A stretch of 42,311 bases of DNA from Mastigamoeba balamuthi (taxonomy: Eukaryota; Evosea; Mastigamoebida; Mastigamoebidae), in NCBI GenBank assembly GCA_902651635.1, contig CACRSC010000018.1, positions 144,605-186,915 of the forward strand, given 5' to 3'. Shown one piece after another: positions 18,802 through 31,372 of this stretch (position 1 is its first letter; each line of letters starts with the position of its first letter). The translations under genes and the position numbers were made by a program. The notes below the pieces were generated by a model, which saw nothing but the letters and a program-made list of their open reading frames with translations, did no database searches and was not told the origin of the DNA.

Positions 18802-21800
18802 ATGCGAGCGAGGATCGCCAGCTCGCCCCTCGCTGGCAGGCAAGTGTCGGTCATCTCTGTCTTTTTTATCATTTCCCACACAGTCTGTTCCGTTGGGCGC
18901 AGGCTCAACCGTCTCAACCATGTCGATCCTCACGGGGGAGAGCTCTGACGCTGTGGTTCTCCCGCAGATGCGGCAGCGCAGTTGCTCTGGTGCTGCTGGC
19001 AGCGCTGTGCGGGTCCGCCTCGTCGCGGACAGCGTTCGTCTCGAACGCGGGCTCCGACAACGCCAACGACTGCTCCTCTGCCTCGCGGCCCTGCCTGTCC
19101 ATCGCGTGGGCGGCCTCCGGCTCGGATGTCGACTCGGTGCGCGTTCTGGGCGACTCGTACGCGGTGTCCGCCAGCGTCTCCCTGTCGATCGGCTCGGGCG
19201 GCTCGCTGTCCGTCGTCGGCAACGGGACAGCCTCCCAGAAGAGGTCCGTGGCTCGGTGCAGGGGTGGAGGCAGGGAGGGGAGTGCACCCGACTGACGTGT
19301 GCCGTTGCACGAGCACAGGACGCTTCTGGTCGTCTCGGGCAAAGCGAGCAGTGCGCACACGTTTGTGGTGACTGGGTCGCCCGGGTGCTCGTTTGCTCTG
19401 TCGGGCTTCGTGTACGCGGAGACGTGCGACAACTGCTCGCTGGTTTCGGCAACCAACTGCTCCGCGTCGATCGTTGACGTGTCGTACACGCCGGCGTCCG
19501 GGGCTCGCACGACAAACCGCCTGGTGGACGTCACCACTTCGGTCCCCATCGGCGTCTCGACGATCGACCGCGTCGTTGCCGAGTATCCTGCGGGATCATC
19601 TGTTGTGTGGCCGTCTCTCGTACGCCTGGTCAACACGGCCGCGCTCACATCGCCGTCGTCGGGCCCCGTGCTGTCGATCAGTCGCTCTACGTTCTCGTAC
19701 ACCAGCACGGGGAACATCGCTTCGATGACGACGAGTGCTCTATGCCCCTCGTTCGACGGGGAGGACTTCAAGCCGACGGCGAGCTACGCGTACAGGGCCT
19801 CGTACATGGCCGCGGTGTGGTGCACCCGCTGCTCGCTGGTCGTCGACAGCGTCGTTGTGCACGACACAAGCGTCGGGAAAGAGCTCATCCACGTCGAGGG
19901 CGTTCAGACCCGCTCTGCAAACGGGTCATACGCTTCCGCGCGCTTCAGCAACTGCACGTTCGCGCGGATTACGTGGGCCGAGCGCCTCCTGCGTGCCATT
20001 AACGCTGACGTGTCGGTCTCGTCGTCTTCAGTTTCCTCGTCTTCGTTCGGCCTGAACGTGATCGCAGCGACCTCAACAGTGGCGCCATCCGTCGACAGCG
20101 AGGAGTACGTCATGCCGCGTGTCTCGGTCACTTCTTCGTCGTTTTCCAAGGTTACCGTCCTCGGGCAGGTAACCCAGGGGTGTAAGCAGCCCACCACTCC
20201 TGGGTTCGGTGCCGTCTACTCGCGCTACACGCAGCTTGTGGTCAACGGGACCTCGTTCGACGGCGTCGTGAGCACCGGCTGGTACCAAGGCGGGGCTCTC
20301 CGCCTGCAGCAGAGCAAGGCGACAATCACGACCACGTCCTTCGCTCGCTCTGGCCTCACCTATGCGCCGCCGGATGCCGCTGTCCACCCGGCCTCTGGAG
20401 GGGCCATCTGGACTGCCGGGCTGTCCACTGGTCTCGTCACGCTGTATGGCTTGACCTTCGGGAGCGGCGTCTCCATCTCGAACTGCTTCGCAGAGGCAGG
20501 CGCTGCCATCGGATGCAGCGCTGGCTCGCTGTGGAACCTCGGGGCTGTCTCACTCTCGGGGCTGTCGGGAACTGGCTTGATCTCGCAGACCTCGTGCCTC
20601 TGCGATGGAACGACGTGCGCGACCGACGCCTACGAGTGCGCCATCGCGGGTACTTGCGTCGATGCAGTGGACCAACTGTACGTGGACCCGACATCCGCTG
20701 CCGACATTGGCACCTGCACCTCGTCGAACCCCTGTACCTCCATCGCAGCTGCTGTCGCGCTTATCAACAGCCGCGCCGTGGCCTCTGTTCTTGTGAGCCT
20801 GTCGAGTGGCACCCATGCCATCGTGTCGGCCCAGAGTGTTGTTATCCCCTACGGAGTGTCGGTATCCTTCGTGGGCGCTGGGCAGGCAAGCACAGTGATA
20901 TCGAGCGCTGCCGGCGGGTTCAGCGTGAGCGGCGGGGGATCCTTTACCCTGTCGAGTCTCTCCTACTCGGAGGCGTGCGACAACTGCTCGATGGTCCTGT
21001 CGTACGACACCGCCGTCCAGCTCCTCTCGGTGCAGCACTCGGTCACCGCGGTCGCGCACCTGTCCACGCGGGTGCTGGATGTGTGGGCCAGCAGCGCGTC
21101 GATCAAGCAGACCGTCGTCAGGGGCGTGTCTGTGGTGCACCCCGCCGGGTCTTCTCTCAAGTGGCCCTCGCTCTTCCGCTACCAGTGCACGGCGTCTCTC
21201 GCGACAGCGGCGTCGGCGCCCAGCATCCTCATCGAGAACACCGAGATCAGCTACACGAGCACGGGGACCACGTCCACGGTCACTGGGTCCTGCACGTGGA
21301 ACGGCGAGGACATCACCAACCCCTACACGATACCCTCGACCAAGGGGCCGCTCTCGGTCACCTCGACGGTGTGGTGCTCCAAGTGCAGGCTCGTAGTCAA
21401 CGGCGTCTGGGTCCACAACACTACCATCGCCAAGGAGCTGTTCCACATCGAGGGTGGGCAGCCGCGCTCGCGGACTGAGCAGCTCGCCTACGCCACCGCG
21501 TCGTTCAGTGGGCTGGTCGTCGCGGGACTCACGGGTGCTGAGAGGATCATCCGCGCATACGAGGCCGACGTCGCGGTCTCGGGGTCCTCGTTCTCCTCGC
21601 TGAAGCTCGGGTTCAACGCGATCGCGTCCACAGGCGACGCCGTGAGCTCCAACGCCGACGCTCCTCTGATGTCGGTTCTGTCCATCTCGAACTCGACGTT
21701 CTCGGGCATTCAGCTGGTTGGCACATCGAAGGAGATCTCGTGCACCACCGTTCTGGCCGCGGGGTTCGGGGCCCTATACGGGAGAAACGCTGCCGTCAGC

Positions 21801-24800
21801 ATCACCGACAGCAGATTCGTGAGCATCGTGTCAGTCGGCGGTTACCAGGGAGGCGTCGTGCGCCTGAACCAGAGCTCGTGCACCGTCTCGGGCACCACTT
21901 TCTCGCGCAGTGGCGTCATCACGACGGTGAGCACGCCGTCTACGCCCGCCGTGGGAGGCGCCATCTGGACCCTCGGCGTCTCCAACACGAGCAGCGTGAC
22001 TCTCTTCACTCTCTCCTTCGGCGAGGGCGTGGCCATCAGCAACTGCTTCGCCTCCTCGGGCCACGCGCTGGCCTGCGGTGGCGTCGCGGTGTCGGGCTTC
22101 GAGGGCGTCGCTCTGAGCGGCTCGGGCTCCCCGGGGTCGCTGTTCTACCAATACGCGGGCGTCATGTACTGCACGTGCTCCAGCGGCGCCAAGTGTGACG
22201 GCAGCGCGTTCGACTGCCTCGGGAGCGGCGCGTGCCTGAGCCCGACGCAGACGCTCGTCGTGGACCCCATGTCGAGCAACGATACGGCGGTGTGCACGAA
22301 GCAGAACCCGTGCAGGACGCTGGCGTCTGCCGTCGCCGCCTTCAGCAAGTTCACCGGGCCGGCGCGGATCGACCTGGCCCTGGGGACCCACCCGATCGCC
22401 TCGCCTCTCCAAATCGTCGTGCCGCCATCGCTGTCACTCGCCATCGTCGGGGCGGGGCCCACGAGGTCGCTGGTCAACAGCACGTCCGGCGGGTTCGTTG
22501 TGTCTGGCGGCGGCACGTTCAGCGTCTCCAACCTGCGGTACCTTGAGCGGTGCGACAACTGCGCGATGGTCTCGTCCTCGGACGTGGCGACCAGCGTGTC
22601 GTCCGTGACGTACTCGGTCTCGGCGGGGTCCCACACGTCCACCCGCGTGCTCGACCTGGCAGCCATCTCGCCCATCTCGCCCTCGGTCATCAGCGGTCTG
22701 GTCGCTGTCCTGTCGGGCGCCACGGTGTCGTGGGCGTCGCTGGTCCGCTTCGTCTTCAGCGGCTCCGTGGCGGACCCCAGTGCCGCGCCGTCGCTGGCGA
22801 TCCTCGGGTCGGAGATCCGCTACACGAGCACGGGGAGCATGTTCACCGTCTCGCAGGGCTACTGCCCCGCCTGGGGCGGAGAGGACTTTGTGCAGAGCGG
22901 CCCCTACGACAGGCGCTCCTACACGGCGACTGTCTGGTGCACTGCCTGCGCCCTGGCGGTCTCCGACACAGCCATCCGCGACACGTCGATCGTCACTGAG
23001 CTGTTCCACGTCGAGGGCAGCCAGGCTCGCAGCTCTGTGTACCAGAAGGCGTTCGCGTCCGCATCGATGACGAACGTGACAGTGGTTCGTTCCTCGTTCG
23101 AGCGCGTCCTGCGAGCCATCGAGGCCGACGTTTACATCAGCGGCAGCACGTTCGCAGACTCGTACGCCGGCCTAAACGCCGTGGCGGCCACCGGGGACGT
23201 CACGACCGACGACACGCAGGGGTACCTTCTCTGCGCGCTGTCGGTCTCGGGGACGACGTTCGCCAACATCTCGCTGCGGGGGCAGACTGAGCCGTGCAAC
23301 CCCCTGATCCCACCGTTCGGCGCCCTCTACGGCAACAGCGCCGACGTGGCGCTGAGGAACTGCACGTTCCGGCTCATCAGCCAGACAGGCGGCTACAGCG
23401 GCGGGGCAGTCCGCCTGCTGCGCAGCAGGGCGCTCGTCGAGGGGACGTCGTTCCTCGACTGCTCCACGGCCGCGAGCTCGAGCCCGCCCGAGAACGTGAC
23501 AATGGGCGGGGCGATCGCGTTCTGCAGCGGGACCGACTGCTCCAACGGCGACCTCAACATCCCGCGGGTTCTCTTCACCCTCACGCTCGGCACCGGAATC
23601 GTGACGTCCCGCTGCAACGCGAGCTACGGTGCCTTCCTGGGCTGTTCGGGCGCGCACATCGTCGGCTCGGACAACGTCCGATCGCTGAGCTCCTCCGACG
23701 TCGGGCAGCTGTTCCAGTCGACAAAGTGCGACGCCGGGCTCAACTGCTCGGTGGCGTGCTCCCCCGGGTGGGCAGCGCGGTCGGTCAACGGCACGTGCGA
23801 GTGCAGCAGGTGCCCGTCGGCGACCTACCAGCAGTGGGTCTGCACGCCCTGCCTGCCGGGCACCACCAGCGACGGCGGAGTCGCTCAGTGCTCGCCGTGC
23901 CAGCCCGGGACCTACTCCACCGACGGCATCTCCTGCGTCCAGTGTGGCGTGGGCCGCGCCAGCAAGTCCGGGGCGGGCAGCTGCTCCGAGTGCCCTGCCG
24001 GGTTCTACACGCTCGACGGCATCTCGTGTCTCAAGTGCGGCGACGGGTACACGAGCACCGGTGGGATCAACTGCACCCGGTGTCCCGCGGGGACCTACGA
24101 GCTCGTCGGCGTCTGCACGCCGTGCCGCGCGGGGTTCGTCAGCGGCGAGGGGGCTACGCGCTGCTCCGAGTGCCCGGCGGGAACGGTCTCGTACCGGAGC
24201 CTCGTCTGCCGCGAGTGCGACAACGGAACGTACGCCTCGACCTCATCTACGTGCACGCGGTGCTCTCCGGGGTTCATCAGCGTCAACCACACCTCGGCAT
24301 GCGCACCGTGCCCAGTGGGGTCGTTTGAGGTGGGCAACGTGGCGTGCGTCCCGTGCGCGCTGGGCTCCGTCAGTGCCTTGGGCTCCAGGAGCTGCTCTGT
24401 GTGCCCGACAGGAATGATAGCCACCAACGGCACCAAGTGCAACTACTGTACTCCCGGCTACGAGGAGAGCGGCAACGAGCGGTGCGTGCTGTGCCGTTCT
24501 GGCTACGTGAGCCTCCTTGGGGCCAATTGCTCGATGTGCCCCGCCGGCACGTTCGCTGCCCAGGGCACTTGCAAGTCCTGCGACGCGGGATCGACCAGCG
24601 TTGCGGGCCAGGACAACTGCACCAAATGCCCTGCGGGGACCAGGGAGCGGCTCAGGAAGACCTGCATCCCGTGTGGCCCCGGGCTTTCGAGCAGCCTGGG
24701 GTCGACATCGTGCTGGCCGTGCCCCAACGGGACCTACGAGCTGAACCACCTGTGCGTGTCGTGCCCCCCGGGACAGTGGAGCGTGCAGAACTCCACGTCG

Positions 24801-27800
24801 TGCATCTCCTGCCCCTGGGACATGCACGACAGAGACCACCTCGGCTGCGATGCCTGCGCCCAGGGATTCTTCAGCTACGGGGACCTCTCTGCGTGCCTCC
24901 CGTGCCCCGCTGGGACGTACAAGAGCGGGAAGGAGTGTGTCTCGTGCCCCATCGGGCATGTGAGCTCCGAGGGGGCGACAAACTGCACGCTCTGCCCTCC
25001 AGGGAAGCTCGAGTACGGGCGCACGGAGTGCAAGAACTGTTCCGCGGGGCACGTTCCCAACTACACGGGGCCCATGTGCCTGTCGTGCGTCCCGTGCCCC
25101 GCTGGGACCTACGAGGTACTCAACGCCGAGTGCCGTGCGTGTCCCGACGGCCTTTTCTCCTCGGGAGGAGCTGCCAACTGCTCGCAGTGCCCGCCCCTGT
25201 ACTGGGCCAGGAATGCATCAGAGTGCGTGTCGTGCGGCGTCGTTCGAGGGCCTCGCTCGGTGTGCCCCGAAGACGCCCCCGTTCTGAGCGCAGGGGAAAT
25301 CTCTGGAATCGTTGTCGGGGTCGTGGCCGCAGTGGCGACGACGGCCACCGTGGCCACGGTCGTCGCCTTCAAGTGCGGCCTCATCGCCATCATCTCGGCA
25401 TCGGCATCGGGGGCCGGGGCCGGCATCGGCCTGGGCCTCGTCGTCTTCGGCATCGGGAAGATGAGAGACCGCATGATGATGGACCCCGGCGACACCGAGA
25501 GGAAGGAGACGCCCGATGGAGAGATCGAGGCGATGCCACTCAGGCAGTCGCTCGAGGTCGTCGAGCCAGCGGTCGACAAGCTCGAGACGCACTGGACCGC
25601 CGTGGAGCAGACGTACGAGAAGCTGGTCCAGCAGCACGGCGACCTCGGCATCTCCAAGGACGAGGCCGTGGCGCTGCTCATGTACACGACCGAGTCGCAG
25701 CCCAGGGAGGGCAGCATCTACTTCCGCATGAACCAGTCGCTCAGGGAGCGCGAGGCCTGCGCCTCGTCGACGTGGTTCCCGTTCGCCCGGAACCTCATCC
25801 GGGCGATGCGCAAGATCATCCCGTTCAAGGGGAAGCTCTACCGCGGCATCGACCGCAAGGTGGACCCCACGCAGTACTGCCCGGGCAACGTCGTCTCGTG
25901 GAAGGGCTTCACGAGCACCACGGGCGACAGGATCGTCGCGCAGGAGTTCCTCAGGGACCTGGATGGCACCATCTTCGAGATAAGCGTCAAGAACGGGCGC
26001 CGGCTGGGCGTGCTGAACCTCTTCCAGGAGGACGAGATCCTCCTCGAGGCCTCGAGCGACTTCCGCGTCGAGTCCATCACGGGCCTCGAGCCCGGGTCGC
26101 GCATCACGCTGGTCAAGATGGAGGAGGTCGACGCCCTGTTCCCGCTGGTCCCGCTGTCCGAGGCCCCTGTTGCCACCAGTGTGGCCCCCGATGGCAGCGT
26201 GGAGATGGGTGTGCGCATCCCGGAGCTCCCCGAGCCCCCGTGGATGCGTGCGCCGAGCCGCGAGGAGGACCGCATCGAAGAGAAGGCGCTCGTGAGGCCC
26301 GAGGATGCCGCTGCCGCAAAGAGTCCGCGTAAGGGGTCGAAGAGGAGCCACTCGGGCAAGCACGGGCACAGCAAGGACGGCAGCCACAGCAGCAGAAGCA
26401 AGAGCGAGACCCCGCACTCGCCTCCCGCCAAAGGCAAGGTGAACGAGGACTACGACCAGTTCCTGGCGAGCCTGGACCTCGAGGAGGATAAGGAGGCCAA
26501 GCCTGCGCCATCCTCTGGCCGGGACAGCCGGTACTCGACCTACATGAAGACGCAGAAGCATGAGGCCAGCACCGGAGTTGAAACAGAGGAGGCGCAACAG
26601 GTAGCGTCCAACAAGTACAGCAGGTACTCGCAGGTCGAGATCAAGCCACAGTTGCCAAGCCCGGCCACCGAAGCAGCGGGGGTTGGAGAGCAACCAGCGA
26701 AGAGCAGGGACAGCAGGTACTCGCACTACCAGAAGCCCGGGGCCGAGAAGCACGTCCAGATCGAGGGCGAGGGCGGAGAAGAGAGCCGAGGGCCAAAGCA
26801 GCCCCAGCACGACAGTAGGTACTCGTTCTACAAGAAGCCCAGAGACGCTGCGAGCCCCTCGCAGGAGAAGCAGGAGCCACCGGACGAGGGGGCCTCTCTG
26901 TTGGTCAGCCCAGAGCTCAGGCCAGAGGCTCCCCTGGACGCTGCCGCCGTACCGAAGTACGGCAGCAGATATTCGCAGGCCCCGCCCAAGGACGAAGTGC
27001 CAAGAGAGAGCGCTGATGTTGATGCTGCTACTGTTGCTGCAGGCGCCGCGGGGCCCAAGCGTGACAGCCGGTACTCTCACTACGCCAAGCCAGCGGAGGC
27101 AGACAAGGAGCATGTGCCTCAGCCCAGCAGGCACGACAGCAGATACTCGCACTACCACCGCGAGGAACCACAGTCCTCGGCACAGACGGCTCCAGCGGAT
27201 AGCATGCCCCCAGCAGCGGCACAGGGAGCACCGGTACACGACGCACCGAAACACGACAGCAGATACTCGCACTACCAGCAGCAGGCAGCTCGTGGCGACA
27301 CTGTGGTGGCCGAGGGAGGCAGTGAGGCGCCTGCGACCGAGCCGACGCGAGCTCCCAAGGCGGAAGGGGTCCGCGACAGCAGGTATTCGCACTATCACCA
27401 GCCAAGAGCTTCAGCACAAGCGGGGGCTGAGAGCATCAGCACTGCACCGCCAGAAGGCGCACGAGCCGAGGGGGCACCCCGTCACGACAGTCGGTATTCG
27501 CACTACCATCGGCCACCGGCACAGAAGGAGCGCGAGGAACAGTCCGACCGTGCTGCGCCGCAAGTCGAGACAGCCCCCAAGCCGAGGCACGACAGCAGGT
27601 ACTCGCACTACAAGCACGAGACTGAGGGGGCCGTCCCCCAGAAGGAGCAGGAGCCCGCCCGCGACCCGCACAGCAAGGACGAGGCAGCAGAGGCGCAGCC
27701 AGAGGCAATCAAGCAGGAGGGAGCTTCCCGCGCACACGACAGCAGGTACTCGCACTACAAGCGTCCCGAGAAGCAACAGGAGCAGCAGGAAAAGCGCAAG

Positions 27801-27986
27801 CAGGAGCCGAGGCACGACAGCAGGTACTCGCACTACAAGGCCAAGGACACGGCAGGGCGCGAGGAAACGTCCGCGCCCCAGACAGAGCCCGCCACCCCGC
27901 CGGCGCAGCCGCGGCACGACAGCAGGTACTCCCATTACATGAGCAGCACCGCAGGCGCACCACCTCCGCCCGAGTCCCACACCTGA
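18802..27986 (+). CDS. Giant receptor: beta-helix modules, Cys-rich stalk, membrane segments, ADP-ribosyltransferase-like domain, DSRYSHY tail
   Basis: Exons 18802-18839, 18968-19243 and 19319-27986 join in phase to about 2,993 residues. Intron 1 needs a GC donor (AG|GCAAGT). Residues 1-32 form a signal peptide (basic start, then AVALVLLAALCGSASS). Three modules of about 500 residues follow, each opening with a VDP/CSSxxPC..I motif and rich in Ser/Thr/Gly/Val strands, typical of right-handed beta-helices. Residues of about 1580-2090 hold about two dozen short CPAGTY..xxCxxC repeats (TNFR/ephrin-receptor GCC2-GCC3 style). Two hydrophobic stretches lie at about 2100-2124 and 2128-2151. The segment 2212-2375 looks like a mono-ADP-ribosyltransferase: LYRGIDR (Arg2280), GFTSTT (Ser2304) and EDE (Glu2342, Glu2344). 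The tail, about 2400-2993, is disordered and carries 14 DSRYSHY-type motifs. The organisation suggests an adhesion or sensing receptor with a cytoplasmic NAD-using domain; that role is inference. Confidence 0.8.
26521..27950 (+). repeat. Fourteen-copy DSRYSHY motif array in the receptor tail
   Basis: Motifs (R/K/Q)HDSRYSHY(K/H/Q) occur irregularly, about every 20-50 residues. The early copies are degenerate (DSRYSTY, YSRYSQV, DSRYSFY, GSRYSQA) and later ones near-identical. The linkers are unrelated in sequence and rich in Ala, Glu, Gln and Pro. The nucleotide sequence of the core (GACAGCAGGTACTCGCACTA) is also well conserved, with synonymous changes. Confidence 0.9.
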
Positions 27987-28229
27987 AGGAACGGCGCCGC
28001 CCACGCGCAGCCAAGGGGGGCGGCGGAGAGAACGCACACGCAGACGCAGACGTGCGACTGAACAAAGAGTAAAAGAGGATGTGTTTGAGTTGCACCCTGC
28101 AGCATGGCTGGCAGTGGCCGTACTCCCCAGGCAATACCCCCCTCGCGCCCACCGGCCCGGGCCTGCTGGCGGCTCCTTGCAGCTGCTCGTATAATGCAAT
28201 GCGCTCGCTGTGCCGTCCGAAGCGCGCCC

Positions 28230-29614
28230 TCAGCGCGTCGCCAGCAGGTACGCAATGTACAGAAACTCGAGCAGCGCCGCCACCACCAAGAGCGAGTTGC
28301 ACGACACCTGCCCGCCTGCCCCGTCCCCCTGCGGCTTGGCCTGCGCGCCAGGGCCGTCAGAGTCCCGCCGAGAGCCGAGGGAGGGGGGGGCACCCCCAGG
28401 AGTGGGGGCGCGCGCACGTTGTTTCTGGCTCGCTCCTGGGCGAGCTGCTTGGCGAGCACCTGCACGTGCGCCATCAGCTGCGCGTGCTCGCGCTGCAGCG
28501 CCGCCTCCCGCTCGGTCGCCGCACCCGCGCCCGCCGCCGTCGTCGCGGCCCCCGCGCTCGCGGCGAACGACGAGGGCGCGTCCTTCTCGTCCGCAGAGCT
28601 CGCGCCGCCGTCCGAGAGCGCCGCGCTGGCCGCCGCGAGCGACGACGACGACGACGCCGGCGCCGCGTCAGAGGGCCGCCCGGGCTTCAGCAGCTCCTCC
28701 GAGGCCGTCACCATGAAGGCGCTCGAGTCGGCCACCGAGCCCGCGGCGGCAGATGCTGCGCCCGCTGCGCCCGACGACGAGGCCGACGTCTGCGAGGGCG
28801 TGTTCGACTGCGAGTACACGACCCGCAGGCGCAGGCGGTCCAGCAGCCTCGGGTTCGCCGCAGCCTGCTCCCACTGCGCGCGACGTGGCGTCGGGCTGGC
28901 GTTAGGGCGTTGCCAACGTGTGCAGCGAGTGCATCTTTGTTGCACGGGGGGGCGCGACCACCGCGGGGCCGCGGGAGAGAAGATACGCGGATCGTGTGCG
29001 CACGAGATCGTGGACGTTGGCCGTCGGCGACGGCATGGCGACGCTCTGTATCTGGAACTTGGTCTCCTGCTCGGGCGGGTTGTCGCCGGGGCTCATCATC
29101 ACTGGGTGGTGGGGGGGGCGGACGCAAACGCACAACGCGCACCGCGAAATTGTAATTAATTTTGAATTCAAATGAGTTTCCGGGGGCAGCCGAAGCGGGT
29201 CCGGCGCCTCGGGGCGGGCGCGTCTGCGGGGGCGGGCCGCGCTGTGCGAGCGCGTGGGAGCGCGTACCAGCGATCTCAACGGACGCACGCGGCGCCAGAG
29301 TCCCTGCCGTTCCCCGGAAGAGAATTAGAAACGGGAGGAGACCCGTAGAAACCCGCTAGCCAGCGGCCACACCTGCTGCCGGGCGCACGCAGTAGCGGGT
29401 GGGGCTGTTGGTCTTGACCTTGAAGGCGACGCTGAGCTCGCCCTTGTTGGAGAGCGTGAAGACGCGCTGCTCCACCTTGTGCGACGAGACTGCCGGGGCC
29501 GGGCACCGCGTCCGGCGCGTCGTCAGCGCGGGGAGGGCGCAGGGGACGCAGAGGGGGGGCGCGGGCACCTGGGAAGGTCAGCTGGTCGGGCTGGACGTCG
29601 AGAACGTGCGGCAT
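28230..29614 (-). CDS. VAP, ER tail-anchored MSP-domain protein
   Basis: Six exons keep phase: 29614-29569, 29489-29373, 29303-29268, 29101-29004, 28873-28418 and 28340-28230, giving 287 residues. The MSP domain starts MPHVLDVQPDQLTFP. It contains the FFAT-binding strand AFKVKTNSPTRYCVRPAAG, then VMMSPGDNPPEQETKFQIQS. It closes with a DLWEQA...LRLRVVYS segment matching the AVWKEA..LRCVFE end of animal VAP. A long Ala/Ser linker, a coiled coil (REAALQREHAQLMAHVQVLA) and a C-terminal helix (LLVVAALLEFLYIAYLLATR) complete the family layout. VAPs sit in the ER membrane and bind FFAT proteins at membrane contact sites. The start and length fit the family. Confidence 0.9.
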
Positions 29615-29821
29615 TTCGGACACGAGGACCGCGTGACTAAGCGAGAGAAGCAACTTCTTTTTGAAATCTCCGGCAAATATCTTCCGCTGCAGATTCAGCC
29701 CCCCGCTGCTGGCGTGGCAGGCGTGAGTCACCCGCAGCCCCTGAGCGGGCGGAAATGACCTCCAAAGTGGTCAACACCGTATCCTGGGTTCGTGCAGGGG
29801 CTCGGGCAGCGTGCAGGAAAC

Positions 29822-30490
29822 TCACACACGCTCGTCGAGCGGCCTGTAGGCGACCGCGACTCCGGCCACGGGAGCAGGGGACACGGGCGGCTCCACGAAG
29901 AGGACTGTGCCCGTCTGCGCGGTCCTCTTGTGCGAGGCAACGCAGTACGCGACGACGCCGCACACGGCTCCCCCCAGGACGACGGTGCACGCAACGAGGA
30001 GCAGGAGCAGCAGCGGGGACACCTCGTGCGAGGTGTCGTCGATCACGAGAGTCCCGATAACGCTGGTCGTGAAGAACGGGTTCAGGGCCACTATGCACAG
30101 CCTCACGTCCCCTCTCAGCTCGCAGTCGGCCGCAGCCACCTGTGTGCCAGCAGCAGCCGTTTACAGACTGGCCGGGGTGGTGTTGCTGTGAAGAAGACGG
30201 GGGAAATGGGAGGTCACCTGCAGAGATCCGCTCTTGGATACGCCCGATGCGCATTTGACGCACGCGCTGAGGCTGCAGCTCCCGTCGAGTGACGCGCAGA
30301 GGGCCACCTCGCCGCCCACGGCCCTGAGATCGGCCGACTTGAAGAGAAACCTCCCTGTCCGGCCATACCACACACTCTGGCCGGGACCCAGCTCCGTGTC
30401 CACGTCGATCACGCTTGGCACTCCGGCGACAACAGTGACGGTAGTCGCCATGACGCAGCAGAGCGCGATCACGATCTCTGGAGGTGCCAT
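29822..30490 (-). CDS. Small type I membrane protein, tandem family member 1
   Basis: Exons 30490-30218 and 30139-29822 (phase 0) give 196 residues. There is a signal peptide (EIVIALCCVMATTVTVVAG), then an ectodomain of about 115 residues with FLFKSADLRAVGGEVALCAS, a cysteine cluster (CSLSACVKCASG) and, after the intron, a CELRGDVRLCIVALNPFF segment. One membrane helix (PLLLLLLVACTVVLGG and onward) precedes a cytoplasmic tail ending YRPLDERV. The single intron lies just after the cysteine cluster, as in the three paralogs upstream. No known family is recognised. Confidence 0.75.
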
Positions 30491-30720
30491 CAATTACAAA
30501 GTATGCAATCGGGAAACTATAATTGGGCACAGTCGCCGGATCCCACGTGATTGAGGAACCGATGAGAGAAAATCGGAGCCGTTCCAGCCCCCTAAATTGG
30601 TTGTAGGTTCGAATTTGCAACAACGGGAAATGTCGCTGAGGGTCGCTCCCCCTCCAGTGAGTTCCGCAAACCACCAACTGTTGTTGTGTGCCACCGATTA
30701 GGCCACAGTCTTTTCAGTAT

Positions 30721-31372
30721 TCAGGGCTTATCACTGAGCAGCTTGTACTCGAGGTCGGAGTGCTGCTGGTCGGCGAATGCGTGAAGGTCAGCCCCGCGCT
30801 TGTGAGAGCTCTTTCTATTGCACACGTGAAAGACGATGCCGAGAGCGCAGGCACTGCAGAGGCACAGGGTGACCCCAACGACGATCGCGATCAGGCGCCA
30901 GTTGATGATCCAGCCGGGCTCGTCGTCGAACCTGATCGTCCCGGTGACATGCGCCTGTCCGAACACGCTCCTCTGGTGTATGTACAGCTTAGTGCTGTGG
31001 TTCAGCTTGCAACCGAACTCGAAGGTCCTCTGCTCCGCCGCAACAGTAAAAAACCGGTGAGTCAATGGATGGATCGGTTTTTGGAGAGGGGCTGTGGGCC
31101 TGCACCTGGAAGCGGTGATCTGAAGACGTTCCCGAGACGCACTTGACGCAGTCCGTCGTTGGGTAGGTGTCTGAGGTGGCGCAGAGGTCGATCTCGCCAA
31201 CAGAGGAGACGAGGTCGATTGCCCTCAGGGTCCAGCCCTGCGAGCTGCTCGTGCCGTAGGACACCACCTTGTCGATGGTCAGGTATTCGTCCACGTCGAG
31301 TATCCTGGCGCTCGATGGAAGCAGCACGAGCGCTGCAACGCAGAGGAGCGCTGTGCGTGTGGGGCAGAGCAT
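30721..31372 (-). CDS. Small type I membrane protein, tandem family member 2
   Basis: Exons 31372-31106 and 31029-30721 give 191 residues. The signal peptide is TALLCVAALVLLPSSA. The ectodomain has WTLRAIDLVSSVGEIDLCAT, CVKCVSG and, after the intron, EFGCKLNHSTKLYIHQRSVF. The membrane helix is LIAIVVGVTLCLCSACALGI, and the tail ends LEYKLLSDKP, diverged from the RPLDERV end of members 1 and 4. Layout, intron position and exon lengths (267 and 309 nt) match the family. Confidence 0.75.

Noticed and set aside
18920-18967. Alternative receptor start MSILTGESSDAV
   Set aside because: It reads into the wrong frame of the next exon and loses the signal peptide.
25218-27398. Long open frame of over 700 codons on the minus strand, antisense to the receptor
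   Set aside because: It mirrors the GC-rich codon pattern and the repeated DSRYSHY codons of the sense gene. It has no start context, motif or splice partner.
19299-27986. Receptor read as a single-exon gene starting inside the second intron
   Set aside because: That start lacks a signal peptide. Two upstream exons join in phase to give a proper one, and the pseudogene copy conserves them.
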